Origin: JANWXD01 sp035575135
GTDB taxonomy: Bacteria > Acidobacteriota > Terriglobia > Bryobacterales > Bryobacteraceae
Direction of reading: 5' to 3'
Assembly: GCA_035575135.1 (NCBI GenBank)
Contig: DATLYE010000034.1
Location: 1-64,000 of the forward strand
Length of the DNA stretch: 64,000 bases
Positions 33,232 through 42,017 of the stretch are shown piece after piece (position 1 is the first letter of the stretch; the number at the start of each line of letters is the position of its first letter). The notes under the pieces were generated by a model. That model did no database searches. It was not told where the DNA came from and saw only the letters and a program-made list of their open reading frames with translations. The position numbers were made by a program, and so were the translations under genes.

Positions 33232-35529
33232 ATGTTCGCTCGGAACATTTTCCCATTCCTCGCAGCGGCGATTGCAGGTTTCGGTCAAACCCCGCAGCCG
33301 GTGGATTTCCTCAGGGACGTCCAGCCCGTGCTGACCTCACGCTGTCTGGTGTGCCATTCCGGAGACAGTCCCCAGGCCGGACTGAGGTTGCACACGCGCG
33401 AGGAAATGCTCCGCGGAGGCGTGAGCGGACCGGCGATTGTCCCGGGCAACAGCGAGGCCAGTCTCCTCGTGCAGAAAATCACCGGCCGGAAAGGGCAGCG
33501 CATGCCCCCGGCCGGGCCGCCGCTTCCTGAGGATGCTATCGCGCGCATCCGCGCCTGGATTGACCAGGGCGCGCGCTGGGACGGCAAGGCGCTCCCGGCC
33601 GAGCGTGCGGCTCCGCTGGCGCCCCGCCGGCCCTCAATTCCCAAAGGCGATGCGGCAAATCCCGTAGACCGGTTCGTCGAGGCGTATTTCGCGCGCCATC
33701 GCATCGCAGCGCCGCCGCCGGTCGAGGACGCCGTCTTTGCCCGCCGCATCTGGTACGACATCATCGGTTTGCCGCCGTCACCGGAAGAACTGGCGGAGTT
33801 TTTAGCAGACTCGCGGCCGGACAAACGCGAGCTCTGGGTGGACCGTTTGCTCGCCCGCCGCCGCGATTACGCCGAACACTGGATTACATTCTGGAACGAC
33901 CTGCTCCGCAACGATGAAGGCGTGGTCTATCACGGCGACCGCCGCTCCATCACGAACTGGTTGCTCGGCGCTCTCGAGCGCAATATGCCGTACGACCAAA
34001 TGGTGCGGACGCTGCTCGACCCCCCGGAGGGCAGTGGTGCGGAGGGATTCCTCGTCGGCGTCACCTGGCGCGGCGTCGTCAGCGCCAGCCAGTCGCCGCC
34101 CATGCAGGCGGCTCAAAACGCTTCCCAGGTGTTTCTGGGAATGAACCTCAAGTGCGCGGCCTGTCATGACAGCTTCGTCAACCGCTGGAAACTGCGCGAC
34201 ACGTACGGGCTGGCGGCGATGTTTTCCCCCGAGAAGCTGGAGCTGGTCCGCTGCGATGTGGCCACGGGACAATTCGCCGAGCCCCGCTTCCCGTTTTCCG
34301 AACTGAAAGTGGAGTTCGGCGAGTCGCTTGCCTCCCGCCGGCGCGCCGCGGCTGAGTGGTTCACTCACCCGAAGAACGGGCGGTTCACCCGCACAGTGGT
34401 GAACCGTTACTGGAAACAGCTCCTCGGTCGTGGTCTGGTCGAGCCGGTGGATGACATGGACGCCGAGCCGTGGGATGAGGATCTGCTGGACTGGCTGGCT
34501 TGGGATTTTGCCGAGCACGGCTACGATCTCCAACATTTGATTCGCCGGATCACGACGTCCCGGGCGTATCAGATGCCGGCCGTGCGGGAGAAAGCGGCGC
34601 CGGCGGCGTACGTGTTCCGCGGACCCCGGCTGCGACGGCTGACCGCAGAGCAGTTCCAGGACACGATCTCGATGGTTACGGGACACTGGCGGGTGAACAA
34701 CCCGCGTGCGGATGTCTGGGCTTCCTATGTGCGGGAGTGGCGTCTCAAATCGGACTCGCTCAGCCGCGCTCTCGGCCGCCCCATCCGCGATCAGGTTTAC
34801 ACGGAACGGAGCAGCGAAGCAACAACGCTGCAGGCACTGGAGCTGACCAACGGCCCGGTGCTCGCCCGGAGGCTCGAGCGGGGGGCGCAATCCTTGCTCG
34901 GGTTGCTCGAGCCGCCGGCCGCCAACCGCTTTGACAGCAAGTTGATGCGCAAGGGCGCCGTGGAGGTGGACGCGGATATCAGCGGTGCGCGCGAGCTCTA
35001 TCTCGTGCTCGCGGATGTGGATTCCTACGATCCGGAGCGGGTGGCGGCCGGTTGGATCCAGCCGGAGCTCGTGGGCCCCCACGGCACGGAGCCGCTGGCG
35101 GCCCCGACCGGAGAGATCCAGGTCGGCGGGCGGAAGTTGCCCGCCCTGAAGGCGCCGCTTCCTTCGATGTTGCACTTCAAACTCCCCGACAAGGGCTACA
35201 CCCGCTTCCGGGCGCGGGCAGCGATTGACGACGACTCCGTGCGGAGCGATATTTCACCCGCGGTCCGGTTCTTTGTGTTTACACAGAAGCCGGATCCAGA
35301 GCATCTGGTTCGCGTTCAGGGCGAGCCGCCGGCCGGACCGCCCCGCAGGAGCTGGAGCTCCGGCGAACTGGTGGAGCGGCTCTATCTTCACCTGCTGGCA
35401 CGGAAGCCGTCTCCCCGCGAGCGGGCGGTCGCCGTCAGAATGTTGGGCGGCTCCGGTCCCACTGCGGCCGGCGTCGAGGATCTGCTCTGGGCCTTGCTCA
35501 TGAATCCGGAATTTCAGTTTTTACACTGA
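33232..35529 (+). CDS. PSCyt1-DUF1549-DUF1553 exported cytochrome-like protein
   Basis: 765 aa from the ATG at 33232 (a GTG at 33226 is also possible). A signal peptide covers about residues 1-20. A PSCyt1-type c-heme site C38-x-x-C-H42 is followed by SLLVQKITGRKGQRMPP with the distal Met region; DUF1549 and then DUF1553 domains follow, with a second CxxCH at 308-312. The segment between about 560 and 690 looks like a beta domain. These proteins, common in Planctomycetes and Acidobacteria, are paired with DUF1501 proteins and are thought to act on polysaccharides or in periplasmic electron transfer; the reaction is unknown. The DUF1501 gene follows after 11 bp. Confidence 0.85.
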   Translation: MFARNIFPFLAAAIAGFGQTPQPVDFLRDVQPVLTSRCLVCHSGDSPQAGLRLHTREEMLRGGVSGPAIVPGNSEASLLVQKITGRKGQRMPPAGPPLPEDAIARIRAWIDQGARWDGKALPAERAAPLAPRRPSIPKGDAANPVDRFVEAYFARHRIAAPPPVEDAVFARRIWYDIIGLPPSPEELAEFLADSRPDKRELWVDRLLARRRDYAEHWITFWNDLLRNDEGVVYHGDRRSITNWLLGALERNMPYDQMVRTLLDPPEGSGAEGFLVGVTWRGVVSASQSPPMQAAQNASQVFLGMNLKCAACHDSFVNRWKLRDTYGLAAMFSPEKLELVRCDVATGQFAEPRFPFSELKVEFGESLASRRRAAAEWFTHPKNGRFTRTVVNRYWKQLLGRGLVEPVDDMDAEPWDEDLLDWLAWDFAEHGYDLQHLIRRITTSRAYQMPAVREKAAPAAYVFRGPRLRRLTAEQFQDTISMVTGHWRVNNPRADVWASYVREWRLKSDSLSRALGRPIRDQVYTERSSEATTLQALELTNGPVLARRLERGAQSLLGLLEPPAANRFDSKLMRKGAVEVDADISGARELYLVLADVDSYDPERVAAGWIQPELVGPHGTEPLAAPTGEIQVGGRKLPALKAPLPSMLHFKLPDKGYTRFRARAAIDDDSVRSDISPAVRFFVFTQKPDPEHLVRVQGEPPAGPPRRSWSSGELVERLYLHLLARKPSPRERAVAVRMLGGSGPTAAGVEDLLWALLMNPEFQFLH

Positions 35530-35540
35530 GAGGTGCGGCC

Positions 35541-36986
35541 ATGAAGGACGTGTTTGCGACAAGGCAACTGTTCCAGGGACTCACGCGCCGCGACTATATG
35601 CGCCAAACCGCCGCAGCCGCCCTGGCGGCGCTTACCGGTCCCGCGCCCCGTCTGCTCGGCGGCGAAGCACCGAAGCCCGAGGCGACGGCGGATGCCATGA
35701 TCCTGTTGTGGATGGCCGGCGGCATGGCGCAAACCGAGACGTGGGATCCCAAGCGCTACACGCCGTACGAACCGGGCCTTGAAAGCAAACGCGTGCTGAG
35801 CACGTTTCCCTCGATCCCCACCGCTGTGGACGGGCTCCGCATTTCGGAAGGATTGGAGGAGATCGCGCGGGTCATGGACCGTGCGACCTTGATCCGCTCT
35901 CATCGCGTGGGCGATCTGGGGTTCATTCTTCACGCGCGGCACCAATACCACTGGCATACAGGCTACGAGCCGCCCCAGAGCGTGGCCATGCCCCACATGG
36001 GCGCCTGGGTGGCAAAACTGCTAGGACCGCGCCATCCGGACATGCCGCCGTTTTTCATCATCGGCCAGAACATGGAGATCGGCGCCGAAAGCGACGGCCT
36101 CAAGGCTTTCCACACTGCGGGGTTCCTCGGTACGGAGTTCGGCCCGTTCCTGATTACGGATCCGCGGGACGCCATCGCGAGCGTCCAGCCTCCGGCGCGG
36201 ATGGGTGCGGGACGTTTCGAGCGCCGCTACCAGCTCTATCGCCGGCTGGTGGAGGAGAGCCCCGTATGGCGCGAGGCGAGCGATTACCAGCGCGAGGGAC
36301 TGCTGCGGGCCATGGACAAAGCTCACCGGCTGCTCACCTCTCCTGCCTCCAAGGCTTTCGACCTGACGCTCGAGCCACGGGCCTCCTACGAGGCCTACAA
36401 CACGGGACGTTTCGGGCTGGGCTGCCTGCTGGCTCGCCGGCTCATCGAGCGTGGTGCACGCTTTGTCGAAGTCACCAGCGAATACATCCCCTTCCGTCAC
36501 TGGGACACGCACGAGAACGGCCACGAGCGCACCGTGGCCATGAAGAAGCTCATTGACCGTCCGGTGGCGCGTCTCATCCGCGATCTGGAGGAGCGCGGGC
36601 TGCTCAGCCGGACGCTTGTCGTGATTGCCAGCGAGTTCGGCCGCGACATGATGACCGAGGGAAAGCCGGGCAAAGAGGTTCAGGATCAGGTCAAGCAGCC
36701 CGACGTGATCACCTCACCGGCCCACTACGGCATGCACCGGCATTTTACGGAAGCCTCGAGCGTGGTCGTCTTCGGAGGCGGCTTCAAGCGGGGGTTCGTT
36801 TATGGCGCCACCGCGGACGAGCGCCCGTGCAGCATCGTGCGGGACCCGGTGACGATTCCAGACCTGCATGCCACGCTCTACCACGCTCTGGGAATCCCTC
36901 CGACCGCAGGCGCCGTCATCGAGCAGCGACCCGTCTACGTGACCAAAGACGGCAAGGGTAACGTGGTGCGCGCGTTGCTGATTTAA
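35541..36986 (+). CDS. DUF1501 protein with Tat signal
   Basis: 481 aa. TRRDYMRQTAAAALAAL (15-31) is a Tat signal peptide, so the protein is exported folded. The body resembles the sulfatase/phosphatase-like DUF1501 fold: LLWMAGGMAQTETWDPK, HRVGDLGFILHARH, HWDTHENG and IASEFGR, with His and Asp residues placed as metal ligands. No sulfatase-type CxPxR modification site is present. The tight coupling to the upstream PSCyt1-DUF1549-DUF1553 gene matches the well-known pairing of these families; the joint substrate is not known. Confidence 0.85.
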   Translation: MKDVFATRQLFQGLTRRDYMRQTAAAALAALTGPAPRLLGGEAPKPEATADAMILLWMAGGMAQTETWDPKRYTPYEPGLESKRVLSTFPSIPTAVDGLRISEGLEEIARVMDRATLIRSHRVGDLGFILHARHQYHWHTGYEPPQSVAMPHMGAWVAKLLGPRHPDMPPFFIIGQNMEIGAESDGLKAFHTAGFLGTEFGPFLITDPRDAIASVQPPARMGAGRFERRYQLYRRLVEESPVWREASDYQREGLLRAMDKAHRLLTSPASKAFDLTLEPRASYEAYNTGRFGLGCLLARRLIERGARFVEVTSEYIPFRHWDTHENGHERTVAMKKLIDRPVARLIRDLEERGLLSRTLVVIASEFGRDMMTEGKPGKEVQDQVKQPDVITSPAHYGMHRHFTEASSVVVFGGGFKRGFVYGATADERPCSIVRDPVTIPDLHATLYHALGIPPTAGAVIEQRPVYVTKDGKGNVVRALLI

Positions 36987-37093
36987 GTCGTAAGGTTCCG
37001 CCGATCTCTGCGACGCGCACCGTTTAGTCTGGGAGTCGCTCGCGGCGGCCCAGTGGTCGGTCGTAAGGCTCAGCCGATCTCTGTGACGCGCAC
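36987..37093. repeat. degenerate direct repeat of the iolG 3' end
   Basis: Copy 1 (36987-37020) and copy 2 (37060-37093) agree at 31 of 34 positions, offset 73 bp. Copy 2 contains the last codons and stop of the iolG-like gene; copy 1 lies in the spacer and on the minus strand still reads VRVAEIG against VRVTEIG in the gene. Weaker similarity continues beyond both copies. It looks like a decaying tandem duplication. Confidence 0.6.
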
Positions 37094-38089
37094 GGGGCGG
37101 CCCTCCTGGCAGCTCCTCGCCGCGGCCAGGGCCAGTAGCGCCGCGGCGCGGGCGTCCGCCCCGGTGACCTCCGGCGGCCGGTCTTCGAGAACGGCTTCCA
37201 CAAAGGAGGCGATCTCCGCCGTGAAGCTCTCCTGGTAGCGCTCGAGGAAGAAGTAGAGCGGCAGGTCGCGCCGTACGGAATAGGCGTCGCTCACCACGAC
37301 GTCGTTCGGGAAGCGGTTGCCCGCGGCCGCCGATCCCCGGCTGCCGAGCAGTTCAACACGCTGATCGTAGCCGTAGGCAGCCTGCCGGCTGTTGGCGATC
37401 GTGCCCAGCACCCCGTCGGCGAACCTGAGAACGGTGACGGCAGTGTCCACGTCGCCCGCTTCTCCGATGGCCGCATCCACCAAAACGCCGGCCTGCACGT
37501 AGACTTCCGCCACTTCTTCGCCCGTGAGGAAACGCGCCATGTCGAAGTCGTGAATGGTCATGTCGAGAAACAGACCGCCGGAGCGGCGGATGTAGGAAAC
37601 CGGGGGCGGCGCGGGGTCCCGGCTGACGATGTGGATCTCTCGCAGGACGCCGATTTCTCCGGAGGTAACGGCTCGCCGCAGGCGTGCGAAGTTCGCATCA
37701 AATCTCCGGTTGAAGCCGATCTGGAGCTTCACGCCGGCCCGGCGGACGGCTTCCAGAGCAGCATCGGTGCGCGACAGATCATAATCAATGGGCTTTTCGC
37801 AAAAGATGTGCTTGCCGGCGCGCGCTGCCTGCACGATATAGTCGGCGTGCGTGTCCGTGGGCGAGGCGATGATCACGGCCTCCAGAGCCGAGTCGGACAG
37901 GACTTCCTCCGCGCGGTCCGTGACCCGCGCGACGCCCAGGGGCGCGGCGACCGCCTCAGCCGCCTGCCGGTCCGGATCGCAGACGGTGGCCAGCACGGCA
38001 CGCGGGACGTGCCGGACCACATTGGCGGCGTGGATGCGCCCGATGCGCCCGCATCCGATCAGTCCCAGACGCAGTCGTTGATTGTTCAT
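37070..38089 (-). CDS. iolG: inositol 2-dehydrogenase-like Gfo/Idh/MocA oxidoreductase
   Basis: 339 aa from the ATG at 38089. Rossmann loop GLIGCGRIGRIHAAN (9-23), the EKPIDYDL motif with the catalytic Lys, IGFNRRFDANF, DMTIHDFDMARF with the conserved Asp/His, and the C-terminal YQESFTAEIASF. These match IolG-type myo-inositol or scyllo-inositol dehydrogenases, which make 2-keto-myo-inositol. It starts 19 bp downstream of an IolE-like gene on the same strand; an inositol pathway pair is the best reading. Confidence 0.78.
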   Translation of the reverse strand: MNNQRLRLGLIGCGRIGRIHAANVVRHVPRAVLATVCDPDRQAAEAVAAPLGVARVTDRAEEVLSDSALEAVIIASPTDTHADYIVQAARAGKHIFCEKPIDYDLSRTDAALEAVRRAGVKLQIGFNRRFDANFARLRRAVTSGEIGVLREIHIVSRDPAPPPVSYIRRSGGLFLDMTIHDFDMARFLTGEEVAEVYVQAGVLVDAAIGEAGDVDTAVTVLRFADGVLGTIANSRQAAYGYDQRVELLGSRGSAAAGNRFPNDVVVSDAYSVRRDLPLYFFLERYQESFTAEIASFVEAVLEDRPPEVTGADARAAALLALAAARSCQEGRPVRVTEIG

Positions 38090-38108
38090 AAGGTTTGGCC
38101 TGCGGAAC

Positions 38109-39035
38109 TCAGTTGTAGTAATGTTCGATGGAACGCAGATACTGCCGATTGCGCCGCGCGCTCTCTTTGGGAGTGCCCCTTCCGGGAAGCACGTCCTGTT
38201 CCACCACGACGTAGCCGTCGTAGCCACGGGCTTTGAGCCAGCGCAGCACCGCGGGAAAATCCACCGAACCGCGGCCGAGTTCGCAAAAAACGCCATGCTG
38301 CACGGCGCGAAAGTAATCCCATTCCTCGGCGCGGGCGCGCGCGGCCACGGCAGGGTCGCAGTCCTTGAAGTGAACGTACCAGATTCGTTCTTTGAAGCGT
38401 TCGAGCCCGGCGAGCACGTCGCCATCCCCCGCGCCGTACGCGTAGTGCCCGGTATCAAAGACCAGGCCGACGAGGTCCGGACGGGTGAGGTCGAGAAGCG
38501 TGGCGATCTCCTCGGGCGTTTCCACGTAGCCCGCGCAATGGTGATGAAACACGGTGCGCAGCCCGGTTTGCTCGCGCACGGCGCGGGCGACACGCTCGAC
38601 CCCCGAGGCGAACGTACGCCAGCGAGAGGCGTCCAGCCCGTCGGCCGGCTTGATGCGGCCCGCTTTCAGCGTCCGCTCCGGAACCGTTCCGTTGTTGTCC
38701 GCCAAAACCAGATAGGGTGGCGGATCGCCGGCCACGGCTGCCAGCAGCCGGGCGGTGCGCAGCGCCACAGCAAGGCCGGGTTCGTGGGCGGCCGGATCGG
38801 CAAAGGCGATGGGGACGAAGGCCCCGAGCATGACCAGGCGCCGGCGCTCGAGTTCCTCTCGAAGGCGGTCGGGATCGGTGGGCATGTAGCCCCAGTCGCC
38901 GAGCTCCGTTCCGGTGTAGCCCGTTTCGGCCAGCTCGTCGAGCATCTGCTCAAAGGGGATCTGGCTTTGCCTGGTCTGCTCGAACTCCAGCACGCCCCAC
39001 GAGCAAGGGGCGTTGGCGACTCGTAATCGGGCCAT
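38109..39035 (-). CDS. iolE: IolE-like sugar phosphate isomerase/epimerase (inosose dehydratase)
   Basis: 308 aa from the ATG at 39035. A TIM barrel of the AP-endonuclease-2 superfamily. The opening NAPCSWGVLEFE, then GYTGTELGDWGYMP, TVFHHHCAGYVET, VFDTGHYAYG, WYVHFKDCD and the late CELGRGSVDF give the His, Asp and Glu of the divalent-metal site and closely resemble IolE. IolE dehydrates 2-keto-myo-inositol. The neighbouring IolG-like gene supports this; other iol genes are not seen, so another polyol is possible. Confidence 0.72.
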   Translation of the reverse strand: MARLRVANAPCSWGVLEFEQTRQSQIPFEQMLDELAETGYTGTELGDWGYMPTDPDRLREELERRRLVMLGAFVPIAFADPAAHEPGLAVALRTARLLAAVAGDPPPYLVLADNNGTVPERTLKAGRIKPADGLDASRWRTFASGVERVARAVREQTGLRTVFHHHCAGYVETPEEIATLLDLTRPDLVGLVFDTGHYAYGAGDGDVLAGLERFKERIWYVHFKDCDPAVAARARAEEWDYFRAVQHGVFCELGRGSVDFPAVLRWLKARGYDGYVVVEQDVLPGRGTPKESARRNRQYLRSIEHYYN

Positions 39036-39086
39036 GACACTATCTTGATCCTGCTGCGAGACCGTTCGCCACAATTCAGAAAGATT

Positions 39087-39133
39087 CCGCTCCCGGGCGG
39101 CTCGCGGCCTTCGATGGCAGCCCCCGGGAGCGG
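39087..39133 (-). terminator. 11-bp perfect inverted repeat after the VIT-vWA gene
   Basis: CCGCTCCCGGG (39087-39097) and CCCGGGAGCGG (39123-39133) are exact complements around a 25-nt loop, 7 bp beyond the stop of the VIT-vWA gene and upstream of the iolE-like gene. No U-run is seen. Confidence 0.45.
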
Positions 39134-39140
39134 GGTTGCT

Positions 39141-41408
39141 TCAGGCGACCGCTGCCTCGATTGCCTCCCAGCTCGAATCCCGCGGCGACTGCACCGCGCG
39201 TTCCTGCCTCGCCGCGGCAATGGCGGCGGCCACCAAGGCCTCGTATGCCGGGGGCACAGCCAAGGACTCCAGGAAGGCTACCAGCCGGGCCACGTGCGGG
39301 CGCAGAGCGCCTCCCAGAAGAGAATGGCCGGCAGCAACGAGTTTCAAAAGTGCCGCAAGAGACTCGCGCAGGCGCTCCTCTTCGTCCCGGCCCGGCATGC
39401 CGCCGTCGGCCTGAAGGCGCGCGGCCAGCTCGATCAACTCATCGCCGGCGTCTGCTTCCGGCAGCTCCGCCTCGAACCTGGCGCGCCTGGACACACGGCG
39501 CGCTGGTACCTCGCCGAGTTCCCTGTGCGGCATAGCAGCTCGGTATAACCTCGCCGGAGGCTGCTCGCACTTAAAGGCGAGCACGCTCTCGCCAAAGTAG
39601 GATCCGAATGGGACGTCCTGCGGCATGCCGACCGGCACCACAATGGTCTTGGGAACTTCTCCCGGCTGATCGTCGGGACGCTCGACGACGGCGACCAGGG
39701 CCATCTGGCGGCTGGCCAAGCCGTAGCAGCGGCTGAGAGTCTCGATCTTATCCTCGAGGCGCCGCTGTTCACGGGGGTTGGAGCCGATGCGGCAGTCGTA
39801 ATCGGTGATCAGCCGCGCGCCGCGGAGCAGCCGGAGTGTTTCTCCGAGGGCGTCATCCAGGATTTCGAGTGCCAGCTCCGTGGCTCCGCCGTTCCAGGTT
39901 ACGGCGAGGCGCCCGCTGCCCGTGGCCTGCATTTCGCCCCACACGATGACCGGATTACCCGCAAAGACCGCACGCGGCGGCTCCGGTTCCAGATGGACTT
40001 TGAGACCTTCGCATCGGACGCGGAGCCCCTCCGCCACCGGCCGGCTGATCGAGGCGAAAAGCTCGAGGGCGGAGACGTCTACGCGCTCGCGCGGGGTCAC
40101 GAAGCGGCTGACGCCGCCTGTCTCCCGGGCCAGCAGCGCCAGAAACCGGTCCTGGCTGGCAGAGCCGATGCCCAGGCAATGCAGGCGGATCCCGAGCGGG
40201 CGCGCCGCTGCGAGGATCTCCTCGGTGCCGAAAACCTGCCCGTCGGTCAGCACCACCACGTCGCCAGGGCCGGCCAGCAGCTCCGCCGCCGCCCGGATCC
40301 CGAGAGCCAGCTCCGTGCCGCCGCGCGCCTCGATGCCGTCGAGAAACTCCCGCGCCGCATCACGACTCGCATCGTCGCCTGTCGCCAGTGCGTCACGGAA
40401 CAGCGCGACCTCGTCGTCGAAAGCGACAATGCCGAACGAATCCTGCGGCCGGAGAGCGGCAAGGCAAGCTTTTGCTGCCCGCCGCGCCTGGCGCATGGGT
40501 GTCCCGCTCATGGAACTCGAGCGGTCCAGCACCAGGACGATGCGCCGGGGCGAGTCTTGGGGTTCGCCGAAAATTTTCGAAGGGAGAATCGCTGCAAAAT
40601 GCCGCTTGCCGTCCGTGCCCGTACCGGCCAGCGCCGTGGCCGCCGGTTGTTTGGTGCGGACGTCCAGCACCAGGTCGCGGTCGGGAACGTCGTGTGCCGG
40701 CGCCAGCGTGACACGGCTGCGGCGGGCCTCTTCCGGCACCACGTGCACGGCGTGGGAAGGCGAACGGACTTCGGCGATCTCGCCGGCCATCCACACCGAG
40801 AGCCTGAAGCCCACCTCGTGCAGCGCTGTCGCGTGCTCCGCATACTGCGGTAGCAACAGGTCGCCGAACTCGTCCTCGGGGAGCTCCAGCTCACCCATTC
40901 CGGGCTCAGCCTCGATCGCGCGGGCACGCCGGTGGTAGGAGGGCGCCAGGGTGAAGGGGAACCGGAAGCGCAAGCCGTCATCGCGCAACTCAACACCGGC
41001 GAGAATCTCCAGGGCGACCGTTACGGTTTCCTGGGGCCGCAGATTTCCGAGCATCAGGTTGATCAAACCGTCGCCGTACTGTCGGGCCAGGGCCGAAAGG
41101 CTCCCGGCCTCGATGCCTTCTTCGTACCACTTGACTGCCTCGCTCACGGGCTTGAGTTCGGAGCGGACCGAGAAGCCCGGGCCGCGTACGCGAAAGCGCC
41201 GCAGCGCGGCGTCACGCGGGAGCGCGAACGCATACACCACTTCCACAGGCTCGGCCTCGCTGGAGCGGAAAGTATGCGTCACCATCAGCCGTGCTCCGGC
41301 AGGCAGGATCCGGCCCGTGAGCCAGAGCCGCTGCATCGCCAGCTGGAGTTCCTCACCCGTGCGCGCCGCGACGGCCGCAAACCCTGTCGGCTGACTAACT
41401 ACTGCCAT
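39141..41408 (-). CDS. VIT and von Willebrand factor A domain protein
   Basis: 755 aa. A VIT domain (about 20-145; LTGRILPAGARLMVTHTF, EVVYAFALPRDAA) precedes a vWA domain (about 288-460) with a complete MIDAS, D295-x-S297-x-S299 in DRSSSMSG, and DGQVFGTEE. The remaining part (about 465-755) holds a beta domain and a helical tail. No signal peptide or membrane helix is visible, so it is probably cytoplasmic. Such proteins are metal-dependent adhesion or assembly scaffolds. The start overlaps the stop of a MerR-family regulator by 14 bp, so the two are co-expressed. The partner and role are unknown. Confidence 0.8.
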   Translation of the reverse strand: MAVVSQPTGFAAVAARTGEELQLAMQRLWLTGRILPAGARLMVTHTFRSSEAEPVEVVYAFALPRDAALRRFRVRGPGFSVRSELKPVSEAVKWYEEGIEAGSLSALARQYGDGLINLMLGNLRPQETVTVALEILAGVELRDDGLRFRFPFTLAPSYHRRARAIEAEPGMGELELPEDEFGDLLLPQYAEHATALHEVGFRLSVWMAGEIAEVRSPSHAVHVVPEEARRSRVTLAPAHDVPDRDLVLDVRTKQPAATALAGTGTDGKRHFAAILPSKIFGEPQDSPRRIVLVLDRSSSMSGTPMRQARRAAKACLAALRPQDSFGIVAFDDEVALFRDALATGDDASRDAAREFLDGIEARGGTELALGIRAAAELLAGPGDVVVLTDGQVFGTEEILAAARPLGIRLHCLGIGSASQDRFLALLARETGGVSRFVTPRERVDVSALELFASISRPVAEGLRVRCEGLKVHLEPEPPRAVFAGNPVIVWGEMQATGSGRLAVTWNGGATELALEILDDALGETLRLLRGARLITDYDCRIGSNPREQRRLEDKIETLSRCYGLASRQMALVAVVERPDDQPGEVPKTIVVPVGMPQDVPFGSYFGESVLAFKCEQPPARLYRAAMPHRELGEVPARRVSRRARFEAELPEADAGDELIELAARLQADGGMPGRDEEERLRESLAALLKLVAAGHSLLGGALRPHVARLVAFLESLAVPPAYEALVAAAIAAARQERAVQSPRDSSWEAIEAAVA

Positions 41409-41793
41409 TCGAGTCCTCCTTTTCGGTCAAGTCTGCGGCAAACCGCGCCAGTGCCCTGTGGATCTTCCGCAGGCGCCACGGGCTTGCGTCGCTTCGCACC
41501 CAAACGACGATGTCTCGATCGAGCGGATAGCTCCACCACGCTGATGGTGTCGGCAACGAGTCGCCCGGCCGCTCACCGCTGAGTTTGCGCGCGATCTCGC
41601 TCAGGGTCAGGCCGCGCTGCTGGAGCCGGCGGATCGCCTCGAGCCGCTCCAGGTGCTCGGCGGTATACGCGGCACGCCGGCCGCCGCGGACCGGCCCGGG
41701 GAGCAACCCTCGCGCAATGTAAAACCGCACCGTGCGCGGCGCCACCCCCGCCTGACCAGCCAGCTGCGCCAGGCTGAACTCGCGGTTCGCCAT
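41395..41793 (-). CDS. MerR-family transcriptional regulator
   Basis: 132 aa from the ATG at 41793. The choice rests on GGAGG (41803-41807) 9 nt upstream; the ATG at 41802 would touch it. The N-terminal winged helix is standard MerR: FSLAQLAGQAGVAPRTVRFYIARGLLPGP, then YTAEHLERLEAIRRLQQRGLTLSEIA. The effector part is short (about 60 residues), has no Cys, so no metal-thiol sensing, and resembles the dimer region of small MerR relatives. Its only evident partner is the VIT-vWA gene it overlaps, and it probably regulates that operon. Confidence 0.85.
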   Translation of the reverse strand: MANREFSLAQLAGQAGVAPRTVRFYIARGLLPGPVRGGRRAAYTAEHLERLEAIRRLQQRGLTLSEIARKLSGERPGDSLPTPSAWWSYPLDRDIVVWVRSDASPWRLRKIHRALARFAADLTEKEDSNGSS

Positions 41794-41807
41794 TGATTCC
41801 ATCCTCC

Positions 41808-41835
41808 AGCATAGCATAGAATAAGACAGTGTCAA
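41808..41835 (-). promoter_or_regulatory. promoter of the merR / VIT-vWA operon
   Basis: TTGACA (41830-41835) and TATGCT (41808-41813) are 16 bp apart on the minus strand; a second TATGCT overlaps at 41813-41818. Initiation from the first would fall close to 41801, almost on the ATG at 41802, which conflicts with use of the GGAGG at 41803-41807. The remaining roughly 180 bp to the DUF932-like gene shows nothing else. Confidence 0.45.
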
Positions 41836-42017
41836 GATATGTCTACTTTCGAGGCGGCAGACCGGTTCCGGGCTCACCGCAGCCCGCCCATCGTCGTGCC
41901 ACCGGCAGATGTGGGAGGCCCCGCGGCCACGGCGAAGTCGAGGAACGGGTCATGGGCTTCGAAAGGGTAAGGTTGTGGAGTTTGAGACGTTAAGTTCGCT
42001 TGGGAGGATGCGCATCC

